Origin: Lutjanus erythropterus
Lineage: Eukaryota > Chordata > Actinopteri > Lutjaniformes > Lutjanidae
Assembly (NCBI GenBank): GCA_020091685.1
Contig: CM034607.1
Span: 6,569,465 to 6,633,464, forward strand
Reading direction: 5' to 3'
Length of the DNA: 64,000 nt
Each line of letters opens with the position of its first letter. The first letter of the stretch is position 1. The notes beneath the pieces were generated by a model. That model did no database searches. It was given only the letters and a program-made list of their open reading frames with translations, and was not told the DNA's origin. The position numbers and the translations under genes were made by a program. This document shows, piece by piece, positions 44,220 to 55,221 of this stretch.

Positions 44220-44850
44220 GAATTTCTAATAGAAGACATGCATTAAGAATGATTTAGGCAGACTTGATGAGAATAACATTTGGACACAGAGCAGAATATA
44301 TGTGGCGATGCAGGATTCAAAGTTTTCTCTCGCAGATTAGCCAGGTCAAGAGAGTGGAAATGATACTGTGGTCCCTTGACTCAGAAATAAATAAATTTGA
44401 ATGCATTAACAGGAGTGGGGAAGCTGTACTGAGTGGTACTGGATAGATCAGAGAGTTAATAGTCTTGAAAAGGACTCTTGTGTCCCTGGAAGATGCCATG
44501 GATAGGATTTTTTTTTACCCCATTAGCCACGGATTGACAAGCAGACATCTGGCTCTTACAACGCAGCAAGATCATCTTTTTGTTCCTTTTGAGACTCTGA
44601 TGTCATCATTAAGTAAGGGCAGGGGCAAAGCTTTCAGCCTTTTATATCTAAAGGTGAAACAGATGCTCAAACTCTCCGCGAGCACTGCTTGAATCTCTCA
44701 AATGGTCGTGCAAAGCGAGTGCTTCCAGGAACTCTCCGAGAATCAATGGACAGAAGCTTCTGAAATGGATTTTATGCAACATGACTGTCTTATGCCCTCT
44801 GCAAATTCTCGTTATCTGCATAAAAGCCATAAAAAGTACAAGGTCATGGA
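44220..44850. other. Possible conserved non-coding element
   Basis: 630 bp without repeats and with balanced composition, including CCCATTAGCCACGGATTGAC at 44519, CATCATTAAGTAAGGGCAGG at 44604 and GAAATGGATTTTATGCAACA at 44761. Open frames of 60-75 codons overlap on both strands and none stands out. Regulatory DNA is only a guess. Confidence 0.3.
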
Positions 44851-44996
44851 TGTGGCTCTTAGAGGGTCTTTTTTTTAGATTAAATTTAATAGCAGCATTA
44901 ACATAAAAGGAGTAATATTTGCATCACATAGATATTAAACACCAAGAATAAGAACTGTGTGTCTACTGATTAGCCTGAAAATCCCTGAATGAGGAA
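44851..44996. other. No recognised feature
   Basis: Short AT-rich spacer with a T-run at 44870. Confidence 0.5.
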
Positions 44997-46159
44997 GGCT
45001 TTACAGTTAACATCAAAATCAAAATACAGATTTTTCCTGTAGTGCTATTTATCTATCAGAACTGTCTCAGTGTGAGCTGCCTAATTTTGGAGATAGTGGC
45101 TATAGAGATGTTTGCTTCATCTCCATTGTGAAGGGACTAGATGGCGCTAGTCCTGTGGTGCACAAAGTGGCCAAAAAATAAATTTGAAAAACTCAACAAC
45201 AATGTCTTTTTTCCAGAAATCATGACCTGGTTACTCAACATAATCCACAGACCTTTTTGTGAGCAGTTTCTATGGAGGAAATACTTTCTTTCTGCAGTAA
45301 AATCTACTGGAGCTACTTCAGAATCTACTTGAACCATGTCAGAATCTGACTTTGGAATCTACCAGAGCCACTTTAGAATCTACGGGAACCAATTTAGAAT
45401 CTACCAGAACTACTTTAGAATCTACTGGAACTATTTTTGAATCTATTGGAACTACATTAGAATCTACCTGAACCATTTTAGAATCTAGCTGACTTTGGAA
45501 TCTACTGGAATTACTTAAAATCTATCAGAATCCATCGGAATCTACCCAGATCATTATAGAATGTACCAGAGCTACTTCAGGATCTATCAGAACTACTTAA
45601 CAATCTTCCCAAATCACTTTAGGATCTACTGGAACCACTTTAGAATCTACTTGAACCAGTTTAGAATCTACCAGAACTACTTTACAATTTATTGGAACTA
45701 CTTTGGAATCTAACAGAACCACCATGGAATCTACTGGAACTACTTTAAAATTTCTCTGAACCACTTTAGAATCTAACGGAACCCCTTTGGGATCTACTTG
45801 AACCAATTTAGAATCTACTGGAACTACTTTAGAATCCACTGAACTACTTTCTGTCTTTCTTTCTAATAGAAAGAAAATGGTTCCTACATGAAACTGCTCC
45901 TAACAAGGTGTGTAGGTTATGTTGAGCAACAAAGTCATAAGACATTGCTGCTGAGTTTTTCAGATGCATTTTTTAACTCTTTGAGCAGCACAAGCTGAGT
46001 GCCATTTGATCCTATTTTACTGGAGAGAAGGCAGACATCTCGACACCTGATATCTCCAAAGCTCTGCAACTCACACCGTAAGAATCTAGATGGATAAACA
46101 GCACTACAGGCCAGAGGGAAAATATGCATTTTTGATTTTAGAGTAAGCTGTCCCTTTAA
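44997..46159. mobile_element. Foldback element H with 21-bp minisatellite core
   Basis: Two inverted arms of about 300 bp (44997-45300 and 45849-46159). In order from the outside the pairs are: CAAAATACAG / TGCATTTTTG-side, TGTAGTGCTATTTATC / GATAAACAGCACTACA, TTGGAGATAGTGGCTATAGA / TCTCGACACCTGATATCTCC..., GAAAAACTCAACAACAATGT / ACATTGCTGCTGAGTTTTTC, and GAGCAGTTTCTATGGAGGAA / TTCCTACATGAAACTGCTCC. The outer right end AGCTGTCCCTTTAA is the usual end of this fish family. Where other copies would join the arms, this one has about 545 bp of 21-bp repeats. Arms without the array are at 21120 and 34835. Confidence 0.88.
45300..45848. repeat. 21-bp minisatellite inside element H
   Basis: About 26 diverged units near the consensus AATCTACTGGAACTACTTTAG (plus strand). 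Variants differ mainly by CTACC/CTACT and AACCAC/AACTAC. Because 21 is a multiple of three, an 80-codon minus frame (45597-45839) reads as a 7-residue repeat, DSKVVPV-like. It starts and ends inside the array, so it is not a gene. Confidence 0.95.
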
Positions 46160-46496
46160 GGCCAGTAAATTAAAATTTGCCCTTGAAATTTATAGACAGA
46201 TTGAAATCATTTTAATGGTGAGAAACCAACCAAGTGAGACAGAGGAGCAGATGTCTCAGTAAACAACGAGAGCACGTAAACACCGGCAGGCAGCTGACAT
46301 TTATAGCCAAGCTGCAAGATAGCTGCATTGGATCTTGATACTTGAACATCTTTGTAATCCAAACGCACAGCCTTACAGCTGTCACATCTCCTCTTTTCAT
46401 CAACAACATCTGGTGAAAGAGCACTCAGACCAGAGTATGTGGCAAAATATTGCAAATGGCATGACAGGAAGATTTTTTTATATAGAGACATGCAGA
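46160..46496. other. No recognised feature
   Basis: Spacer between element H and hAT-B3. Two overlapping minus frames (103 and 70 codons) show no known motif. Confidence 0.4.
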
Positions 46497-47570
46497 AAGA
46501 GTTGGTAAAAGTACACACAGTACAGATACTTGTTTAAAAAAAAGACTCTGGTAGAAGTAGAAGTACTGATTCAACTTCTTTACTCAAGTAAAAGTGAAAA
46601 AGTTCAGGGTCTGAAGTGTACTCAAAGTATAAAAGTAAAAAGTAGTCCTCTCTGGGACATTTCTACCAGCTGTCTCAGTGCAAAGCTCACTAAACGTCAC
46701 CTTTTCTCTACGGTCAATTCTCCCTGGCTGTCTGTTTCGTCTTGTTATCTTGTTTTTGTCTTCAAACGTCTTTTACATAGATTTTGTCTTGTTACATCTT
46801 TTTGTGTTCTTACTGTACATCTTTTACGATGTTTTATTGTCACATCTTGTTTGTCTCGTTACATCTTTTACATAGGTTTTGTCTTGTTTTGTCTTTTTTG
46901 TGTTCTTACATCTTTTATGATGTTTTATCATGTCACTTCCTTTTTTTTCTTGTTATCTTTAACATAGTTTTCATTTATTTTGTGTTGTTACGTTGTTAAC
47001 ATCATTTCTGTCTTATGTCTTTTATACTATTTTCATCTTGCTGCATCTTTTTGTCTCAAGTCTTTTTAAAATCTTTTCTGTCTTGTTACATCTTTTTTGT
47101 CTTATTACACCTTTTATGTCATTTTTATCTTGTTACCTTTTCTTGTTGTTGTTTTGTTGCATCTTTAATGTCATTTTTGTCTCTAGCCAATGTTTAAAAC
47201 TTATGTCTTTTATGTTATTTTCATCTTGTTTCACATTGTTACATGGTTTTGTGATGTTACATATCATTTTGTGTTCATCTTAAGTCTATTTGTCTATTTG
47301 AATGTTTGGTCTCATTACATCTTGTTGTTTTCTTTGTTTACACTAATGGATACACCAAAGAATCGTCTTGTCTATGAATTATTGTCCCCTCCATTTAGGT
47401 TGAAATCAGTTGCAATGATGCAAAATAAAAAAATAAAACTCCCCTGCATTAAAACTGAAGTAACATGCCTGTTATGAAAATGTAAGATGTAGAAAGTACA
47501 GATATTTTTGCACAAGTACAGATGCCTAAAAAATCTACTTAACTACAGTAACAAAGTATTTACACCTCTG
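46497..47570 (+). mobile_element. hAT-B3, full copy with expanded minisatellite
   Basis: Ends AAGAGTTGGTAAAAGTAC (canonical CAGAGGTGG-like) and GTAACAAAGTATTTACACCT + CTG form an inverted pair. Flanking 8-mers CATGCAGA (46489-46496) and CACACAGA (47571-47578) match 6 of 8, both differences being transitions. The middle 46740-47340 is a degenerate array of about 20 units near TTGTTACATC + TTTTATGTCATTTTTGTC (28 bp). The T-rich array gives several hydrophobic open frames (up to 145 codons) that are artefacts. The longest member of family B in the window. Confidence 0.9.
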
Positions 47571-48599
47571 CACACAGACAATGGCAAAAATAGCTTATAT
47601 GTATTTTAAAAGTGTTTTACCAATTCTATTATCGCTATAACTCCAAGTAATTCAGATTCAGGTTCTATTCAGAATGTGAGGTAACAGTTAATATCCAGGT
47701 CACGGTGCAGTGGAATCAGATGGAGGCCGACTTTAATTAGAAAGACGTGTGATCTAGCTAAAGTGACGGAAAACTTAATATGACACAGATTAGAAAACAC
47801 ACATCACTAGTTTTTACCATAATCAGCAGACCTCAGCTGACATTAAATACATATTTTGAGACTGATTTGAGATAAAAAAAAAAAAAAAAAAAGAAGTATG
47901 ATGTCTGATTTACTCCTGCAGTCTATTTGAAGTGCTTCCACCTGTTACCTCATCCAGCTCTGAACCAGGTTGGAAAGCTTTGATGATAAAGGAAACAGCT
48001 GCAGCTGATAAATTCAACTATTTTCTTCAGCTCTAGCATTTGAGGAGTCTTAAAGGCTCAGTTGGGAAGTTTTATGAAAGTTGTCATATTTGCTGAAACT
48101 GTCATCACAGTATATCTGACTACATGAAACAAATAATTTTTTTAAACTAAAATTACCTCCTCATGATTTTATGCCTCAAGTTGGAGTTTACATCCATGTC
48201 TGTCCAAACACATACGTAGCTACCAACCTGGAAAATGAGCTAAGAAGCTTGCCAGCCTTTGCTGACATAAATTTCACTCATCTAGAGTAGTGCAGACATC
48301 TTAACTTACTTGCCAAAAGATTGTCTGCTTTCAGGTTTCATTAATAAGTGATGAAAGTGGAAATTATTCAACTTTAGGGGAGTGCTACACTTCCAGGCTG
48401 GATATGACTGACAGTTTTTTGGACAAATAGAAGAGATTTCCTTGCATTTTTTAGCTGCCTTAAGCTGTTGGTCATACCAGGAAAAGTAAGGCTGGAGCAG
48501 TGTTACCCGTTCATTACAAATTACTGTTTTTATTTAAAAGAGTATTAGTGTTAATGTCACTCTCTTGAAGCAGTATCAGCACATTAACAACACACATGT
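47571..48599. other. No recognised feature
   Basis: Ordinary sequence; A-run of 20 at 47874-47891. No credible frame. Confidence 0.45.
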
Positions 48600-48990
48600 C
48601 TCCCCATACTGCATCAAACATACAACTGCAGCCTTTCTGTCTCTCTGCAAGAAAAATGTTTAATTGCCTAAATTAAAACACGGTAATTAAAATAAAGTTT
48701 TATTCATGATTTTTCATTTAATTTTGCCACAGTGCATGCATACATTAAATGGATATACATATGCCACTGTGTATTATCCCTGACATTTGCATACATTCCA
48801 GCAAACTTCATGTTGGCACCTAGAGAGCAAACCATAAAAGCATAAACGTGTTAAATGCTGCCTCCTAAGCCCTGTAAGTCAATTTTTTATTACACATGTA
48901 CATGTTTATGTATGTACTGATGTTAAAATGAATAAATGAATATATCAGTTAAATCCCACATGCCAGTGCCAAAGACAGATTTCCATTTTA
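48600..48990. other. Possible conserved non-coding element
   Basis: Repeat-free, with dense TAATT, ATTTGCAT and TTTATTCATGATTTTTCATT words: AACACGGTAATTAAAATAAA (48677), TGACATTTGCATACATTCCA (48781). Reads like an AT-rich developmental enhancer. Judgement by texture only. Confidence 0.35.
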
Positions 48991-50094
48991 TGTACATGTA
49001 ATGGAGAGTAAAGTAATCTGAATCTTAATCCGAGTCTGAATAATAGCAAATTTTACACTTAACAGTGATAATGGTGTCAATTTGGACATATTTGTTGAAA
49101 GACAGAGAATTAAACAAAGGCAGCTTCTTATTTCTAGGTGATGACTGTGGATTTTGTTGGATAAAATGAAAACTTGGCAGATTTCAAGTGTAGCTAGCTA
49201 ATTTAAGCTAATGCTAATGCTTACACTTCTTGAGTCAGCCAAGAAGAGCGTCTCCAGGAGGTTTGTTAATGTTTCAATCTGATGCATTTTAAAACAAGAA
49301 CTCATATGTATGTATGTACTTAATAGCGGCGTACATGACATTATGGTAATGCTAACAGACTTAGGCTAAAGCTAGTGTACATCCCAGCAAACACTGGTCA
49401 GATAGTGAAAAAATACATATGCTAGATGATACATATACAGTTATTAACATGGAACAGGGAAGCACAGGGAATAGATAAGAGAGCTGGGATAAGAGCAAAG
49501 CTAACTCAGCTCAGAGCTAAAGAGAGTGAGCCAGGGAAATGCATCGCTGTTGGCCCATTTTAATTCTCCTCAAATCCTCCCCCTCAAACCACCCACATAA
49601 CAAATCCCCATGTAACCCCCTGAGAAGACATGATTTTTTAATTTTTTTTTTACATACGTTATCTAACCCAAGTTTGTCTGGAGGTAACGTTACTGCAGGT
49701 AGCATGCTAGTGTTAGTTAGCCAGACCTGCTAAGTTTTGCAGACGAAGTTTAATCCATTCCTCACATGTATGCTCAAACTGTCCAAACTCATGAGACAAC
49801 AAGTATGACTCGTTTTTTTTAACTTCATGGACATAGATTCAACACGTAGAGAAATACAAAGCTTGAGAGGCCTGCAGCGCCCTAGTTATGGCTCCTAATC
49901 TATGAACGCACAGTTGCTGTTCACAGGAGGGGCTTAGAATTTTAAGTGGTAACATGCAGCTGCAGCAACAGACTGAAGCCCTGTGGTCCTGGCACTGTAC
50001 ATTCTCTGAATTCAGCTTTTTTCTGCCAGCAAACTGATGAGTTTTTATCATGTATACAAAATGTTTTCAGCTGGTTGACATGCTCAATTCTATA
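48991..50094. other. No recognised feature
   Basis: Two parts, 49530-49740 and 49850-50050, are GC-richer and may belong to dispersed repeats I cannot name. Short overlapping frames on both strands are not convincing. Confidence 0.4.
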
Positions 50095-50740
50095 GCTACC
50101 TCTTCTCACTGACCACTCTCCAACCAACACCCAATTGGTTCAATACGCTTGTCTCATTAATCACCAAATTCTACTGGAAAAACAAATATATTACTGAACT
50201 AATCAATAGCAATACATCATGAAATGGATTCACTCAAATGTTCAACAAGACCCATGCTTAGAAATCGAACAGTAACACTACAGCAAACTCAAAGATTTAC
50301 CATTTCTCTCAACAACAATGAAAAACATAATTGCTACAAGAATGCAGTCATTGCTACAACTCTGGAAGCTTGGTGGAAAATCAATAAGATTGATGTCAAT
50401 TTGGAACAACCTGGACTTTGTAATCAACAAGCACATCTCCTCTTTTAATTAATGGGAAATCAAAGGAATAACTCAACCAGAACATTTTTTGGAAGACAAT
50501 ACCACACTAATGCTCTGAATTAACCCAGAAGTTTTATTGTACTTAAGAACATTTTCCACAAAATCCACAGCTCAAGAACGCCTTCAGGACAAAAATGGAT
50601 ATCACACATAATAACTTACAACCATCACCTTTAGATCAGACTTCACAATTAATATAGATTCAACCTGCTGGAAACAAATTTGGTATAACATTTTATTGAT
50701 GAAATATAATCTATTTAGTTTATTAAATTAAAGACCTCAC
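50095..50740 (+). pseudogene. L1/Tx1-like LINE ORF2 C-terminal remnant
   Basis: In pieces of several frames: LINKFYWKN-like sequence at about 50155-50180 (tctactggaaaaacaaa), then around 50353-50447 TLEAWWKINKIDVNLEQPGL, the WWK-N motif and following region seen downstream of the reverse transcriptase in L1/Tx1-type elements. Later stretches resemble the C-terminal part (a WYNILL-like piece near 50682). Many stops and frame changes; both ends are truncated. The family is named from motif order only. Confidence 0.55.
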
Positions 50741-50769
50741 ACAGAACCCTCAAATCTCAACACAGAATG

Positions 50770-51557
50770 TTGTACTAGAGACCAGTCTTGGTCTCAAGAA
50801 CCCTTTTTGAAGGTCTTGTTTCAGTCTCAAATGCATTTTGAATGAGTCCTGTCTTGATCTCAGAAGAAGAGGACTCTGGATTTCCATGCAAGACCGGTCA
50901 AGACCACAACTTTGGGGATCTCACTAAATTGCCTGTGCATTGTCTGATTGATTTGATTGGAAGTTAATCTTCCTACTTCAAATACAACCAATAACTTGAA
51001 TCATTTCTAACTTGGATCTTTTGTTACTGCTGTTGGCTTTCACGCCTTGCCGCCCCCCTTCACACGCACTCCTAGAAAGTGAATTCAGGAGACAGGAGAA
51101 GACTATGTCCAGCTTGAGCTCTTGACATTCAGTCCCAAACCAGAAGATCAGTTTGATTGGCTTACCCTGATATTCTTACCCTAACCCTAAGCAATTACAC
51201 TTCTTGGCAGGAGCCTCAGAAGATCCAGAGAACTGGAGCTGGACTAGGTCATTTTTGGCTCTGCTGCTAACACTACTTGGAATAAGCGATGTAGCTTATG
51301 TATGTGTGTAAGTTAGGTTACAACAGTGTGACAGCACATGATCTTGACTTGGTCTGAGCATGCCTCGGTCTTGGTGTTGACTTGATCTCAACTCCTCAAA
51401 GTCATGGTCTTGTTTCATTCTTGATACACTCTGATCTTGGTGTTAACTTGATCTCAACTCCTCAAAGTCTTGGTCTTGTCATGTTTTAGTTACACTCTGA
51501 TGTGGGTGCTGACTTGGTCTCAGTTTAATTGGTCTTGACTCAAACACTGCCTAATGG
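50770..51557 (+). mobile_element. Repeat P (TCTTGGTCTC type) with internal tandem units
   Basis: Starts TGTTGTACTAGAGACCAGTC + TTGGTCTCAAG and ends TTGGTCTTGACTCAAACACT + GCC. In between, TTGACTTGATCTCAACTCCT + CAAAGTCATGGTCTTG is repeated at 51379 and 51443 and more weakly at 51508 (about 64 bp apart). This wording belongs to an abundant fish repeat. A normal-complexity centre (50940-51330) separates the two repetitive ends. Confidence 0.78.
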
Positions 51558-52220
51558 TTTCCACAGACATATTTCCCACATGTCTTCTCAACACCACAGG
51601 CAACTACATTCACTCAGTATTGCTTAATAAACCAATCAAAACTTTTAGTATTACATAATAATTATCATATCTCAAAAACTGGATCACAACATTCCACTTC
51701 TATGAATTGTTAAATATAAAACAATTTGCCATTGGTCTGGCTCACCACTGGGATCCATCATAACTGCTGTGAATTCAATTTGATTAAAGCTGCTGACAAG
51801 CTGCAAACTTTTCAAAGCCATCTTAGTGTAAGAAAACTTTGGAAAAACAGAGTGGAAAATAGAATGAGTACTTGTGCAGACACCCCTGTTGTTCTATTTA
51901 ACTTAATGAATTACAGTCTGACAGAGCCTTCCTCATGTAGACTTTTTCTGAGCCCCAAAATGAATGTAACTCAGTTAACATGAAAGTGAGTTGTTTACTC
52001 TGGCAATTCTCATTCCACAGCAGCTGATCTTATGCTCCAACTTCTGAGAAGTGAGGGTTCCCAGGAGGTGTGGTTTATTCATTTAAAAATGCTCTGAGAA
52101 ATTTAACTTTAAACTTCATTTGAACTGCATTTTACCGCTTTTGAAGTGTCTAAACACAGTGTTTGAACTTCAAATTTTGGCATTCTGATTTTAATAACAC
52201 ATACTGTTACATTAGATATA
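51558..52220. other. No recognised feature
   Basis: Ordinary sequence. An 85-codon frame at 51726-51983 has no known motif. Confidence 0.45.
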
Positions 52221-53313
52221 CTGATCAGCTACAACATTCAAACCAATGATGGCTGAAGTGAATAACATTGATTACTTTGTTGCAATGGTAACTACCAAGG
52301 GAGTGGATATATTAGGCAACAAGCTGATATGTTGGAAGCAGGAAAATGGGCAAGCGTTAAGGATCTGAGTGACTTTGTGAAGGGCAAATGTGATAGCTAG
52401 ACGACTGGGTCACATTATCTCCAAAATGGCAGGTCACGTGGGGTGTTTCTGGTGTCCAGTGGTTAGTACCTACCAAAAGTATTCTGGAAGGACAACTGGT
52501 GAACCAGAGACAACGGTCATGGGTACCCAAGGCTCACTGATGCTAGTGGGCAGGGTGGGCTAGCCCTTCTGGTCCGATCCCACAAAAGAGCTACTATATC
52601 ACAAACCTCTGAAAAGGCTAAGATGTCAGAAAAACAGTGGCTCACAGCTTGCTGTGTAGTCGCAGACTGGTCAGAGTGCCCATGTTGACACCCATCCCCC
52701 GCCGAAAGCACCTACAGTGGGCATGTGAGCATCAGAACAGGACACTGGAGCAACAAGAAGGTGGCCTAGTGTTGACAAGGTGCTGACTTTGCCTCCAAAT
52801 TCCCAAGATCTCAATCCGATTGAACATCTGTGGGACATGCTGTAAAACAAGTCCGATCCATGGAGGCCTCACCTCATAAGTTTCAGGACTTAAAGTATCT
52901 TCTGCAAATGTCTTGGCACCAGATACCACAGGACACATTAAGCCTTTTTCCTCCAAAGTAGCTCTGGTTCTAAAACTGGTTGCATTCCAGCTTGGAACTT
53001 TGGTGCTATCTAGTTATGATCTGAACCTGAACCTGGATGTCATCAACAGAGGGCATTTGCACAACAACGTGTAGAATATGGCATGCCCATATTGCTTCCC
53101 ATGGGAAACCTGCAATTTTTGGATTCTAGCTTGGAACAAACTTTTTGTTTATATTTATTAGAAATGCTCACAGTTCAGAAATAAGTGCTTGAACAGTCAT
53201 GATGAAAAGGAGGTCTTGTGGAGTCCATGCCTCGATGGGTCAGAACTGTTTTGGTGCCATGAGTGGGACCTACTCAATATTAGACAGGTGGTTTAAATAT
53301 TGTGGCTGAAATT
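52221..53313 (+). pseudogene. Tc1-like transposon with decayed transposase gene
   Basis: Ends CTGATCAGCTACAACATTCA and GTGGTTTAAATATTGTGGCT + GA are inverted, beside TA. The reading frame begins near 52346 (MGKR, then a frameshift) and can be followed in pieces: DLSDFVKG, a paired-like DNA-binding part, LVRSHKRATISQ, and R..PVRVPMLTPIPRRKHLQW. Then most of the catalytic domain, including both expected aspartates, is missing in one internal deletion near 52770. The C-terminal PPNSQDLNPIEHLWDML keeps the expected E. About 265 bp of unrelated sequence is inserted at 52942. Dead copy with several frameshifts. Confidence 0.93.
52942..53208. mobile_element. Insertion within the Tc1-like element
   Basis: Separates the transposase segment CACAGGACACATTAAG from AGGTCTTGTGGAGTCCATGC, which are nearly adjacent in intact relatives. 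It starts CCTTTTTCCTCC and ends GATGAAAAGG, a short inverted pair. AGTAGCTCTGGTTCTAAAAC and GAACCTGAACCTGG are typical of a fish non-autonomous element. Younger than its host. Confidence 0.7.
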
Positions 53314-53996
53314 ACAAATATAGACAATCTGCTACAAGCTGATCACTGAGTTTCTGTCAACATATTGCTGTCACAACATCTGGTTCAGAAAACTTTCTTG
53401 TTTTTTCGTGTTGCTTCCATCAGTATCTTGTCGTGTCTGTGTAACACTTGGTGACAGCTCCAATGACTCAAAGCAGCCAAATAAATCTTGGAAAACAGCA
53501 ATAAAAAACCTCATTAAGCCTCGTAATTCAACCTCAGTTCGGTCTTTCCGTCTGTCTGCACCCTGCTGTGTGTGGATGGGTCTATTCTGATCAGGATAGA
53601 TGACTCATGGATGTTGCCATAAATTTGGGCATGACGTGTGCAAGAGTGCATTGCCTTGGAACAGATAACGGCTTCAGCCTGCATTCTCCTGTTTGCATAG
53701 GCGTGATGACGCAATCTGCCATCACCTCGTGGATGTCAACCAGTTGAAAAATTTTGTAGACACGAGGAAAACTCATCAGTTTGTTGGCAGAAAAGCTGGA
53801 TTCAGAACATGTACAGTGCCAGGACCATGGGGCTTCAGTCCCTTGGTGCAGCTGCATGTTACCACTTAGAAATCATATTTTGCAACAAATAGAATAGGAA
53901 CAACCTCAACAATCCATCCCATAAGCCACAAATGGATTCAAGACAGAGAGTAGTGTGGGGGCATTGTCTGGGGCAGGTTTCACATGGCAGGAATTA
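53314..53996. other. No recognised feature; GC-richer patch
   Basis: 53590-53870 is of balanced composition with overlapping minus frames of 66 and 88 codons. Neither shows a known motif. It could be unique sequence or an unknown element. Confidence 0.4.
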
Positions 53997-54240
53997 ATCA
54001 GATAACTTTGCTGCTAAAATCCAGAATCACATTAAATGTTTAAGCCAACAGAAAAACATTATTTTACTCAGTGCAGCTACCCTGACAGGCCTGTGGTGTA
54101 AAGAGACATCTGCTGTAATGAGATCAGGGACTATATCTAATGATCCACAAACAAATGAGTAATTATATGAATTAATAGTGCTCTGAAAATTAATTATTGT
54201 TGAGCTAACATAATAAATAATAAATGCCACGGCCAATAAA
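53997..54240 (+). repeat. Duplicated 245-bp block, copy 1
   Basis: TTTGCTGCTAAAATCCAGAA, GACAGGCCTGTGGTGTAAA, GACATCTGCTGTAATGAGAT + CAGGGACTATA, GAATTAATAGTGCTCTGA and AATGCCACGGCCA recur in the same order at 55222-55462. Confidence 0.9.
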
Positions 54241-54480
54241 GATTATGGATTCTGAGGAAGGAAGTAAGGAGGGAAGGAAGAAAGGAGAGGATACAGTATA
54301 ACCAGCCACTTATGATGCATATGTATGGAAAACAGCTGTTTTTATATCAGTGCTGCAATTAAGCAATATCACACACAAGGGTGCATCATTATTAGTAATG
54401 CTTATTTGCATCCATGCAAGTGCTTCTGTCCTGACCACATCACTGTTTTGCTAATAATGATGGTAAGGCAATGTTGCAAT
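54241..54480. other. Possible conserved non-coding element
   Basis: After a GGAAGGAA-rich start (54255-54290) the sequence is complex: GCAATTAAGCAATATCAC at 54355, TAATGCTTATTTGCATCCAT at 54396 (contains the octamer ATTTGCAT) and TGCTAATAATGATGG at 54449. No frame. Texture only. Confidence 0.35.
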
Positions 54481-55221
54481 TATACAACGGTTACAGACTA
54501 AATGATATCAAATTAAAATGTATTAATATTGCAGGGCAATTCTCTTTCAGAATAAAAAAGGTTTTGTTATCGCTGTTTCCTGAGAAACACACGCTGACTG
54601 AGAACTGGAAAACAATCAGTCATGTCACTAGACTTCTATGTAATGAAACTGAGGTCTTTACTCCAGAAAGTAGGCCGGCCCTCAGTAATGACCAGCAGCA
54701 TAGACGATTTGTAGTCCCTGTTGAGTCAGTTAATGCTTTCCAGAGATTGTGAGATTTCACAAACTGAATAAATACCACACATGCAAATAGGGTGAGGAAC
54801 CAGTGCAGGAGGGCACAGAAGACCAGGGGAGAAATAACGAGTGAAACAAAGTTGAATGAATATGTTTGCTGAGTCTATCCTGCCAACCTTTATTTCACTA
54901 AAATTCTACTTTTGATTTTTTTTTTATCAGTTCCATCACCAATTTGTGTTAACTGATAAAACTTGTGGGATGGGGGGAGGTTCAAGAACCACCTGTGCTA
55001 CTTGTAACATAGTATGAAAGTGTTGTAAAGTTCAAAAATCAAAGTGTGTAGAAAAAGATTTCCAAAATCCACAAGATGTTTTTATAAATTACAAAATATT
55101 TTGCAGTGATTTTAATTATACAATGAATGTCACTTCAACGGCTGCAAGAAGTTGCAAAACAGGAGGTCGTGGTCCACAGGCCCACTGTTGTCTGTGATCT
55201 GTCAGTCTGGGGCAAAGGGCA
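54481..55221. other. No recognised feature
   Basis: A 93-codon frame at 54471-54752 has no known motif. T-run at 54919. Otherwise ordinary. Confidence 0.45.

Noticed and set aside
45597-45839. Minus-strand 80-codon frame with a 7-residue DSKVVPV-like repeat
   Set aside because: It is the translation of the 21-bp minisatellite, begins and ends inside the array, and varies with it. No signal, domain or splice context.
46530-47477. Several hydrophobic open frames (up to 145 codons) resembling membrane proteins
   Set aside because: They come from the T-rich 28-bp array in hAT-B3; all frames are open and hydrophobic because the unit is mostly T.
51170-51195. TTACCCTAACCCTAA-like words, possible interstitial telomere repeat
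   Set aside because: Only about two units of the telomere word; similar short matches occur at 39232 and 43398 and are expected by chance or belong to repeat N.
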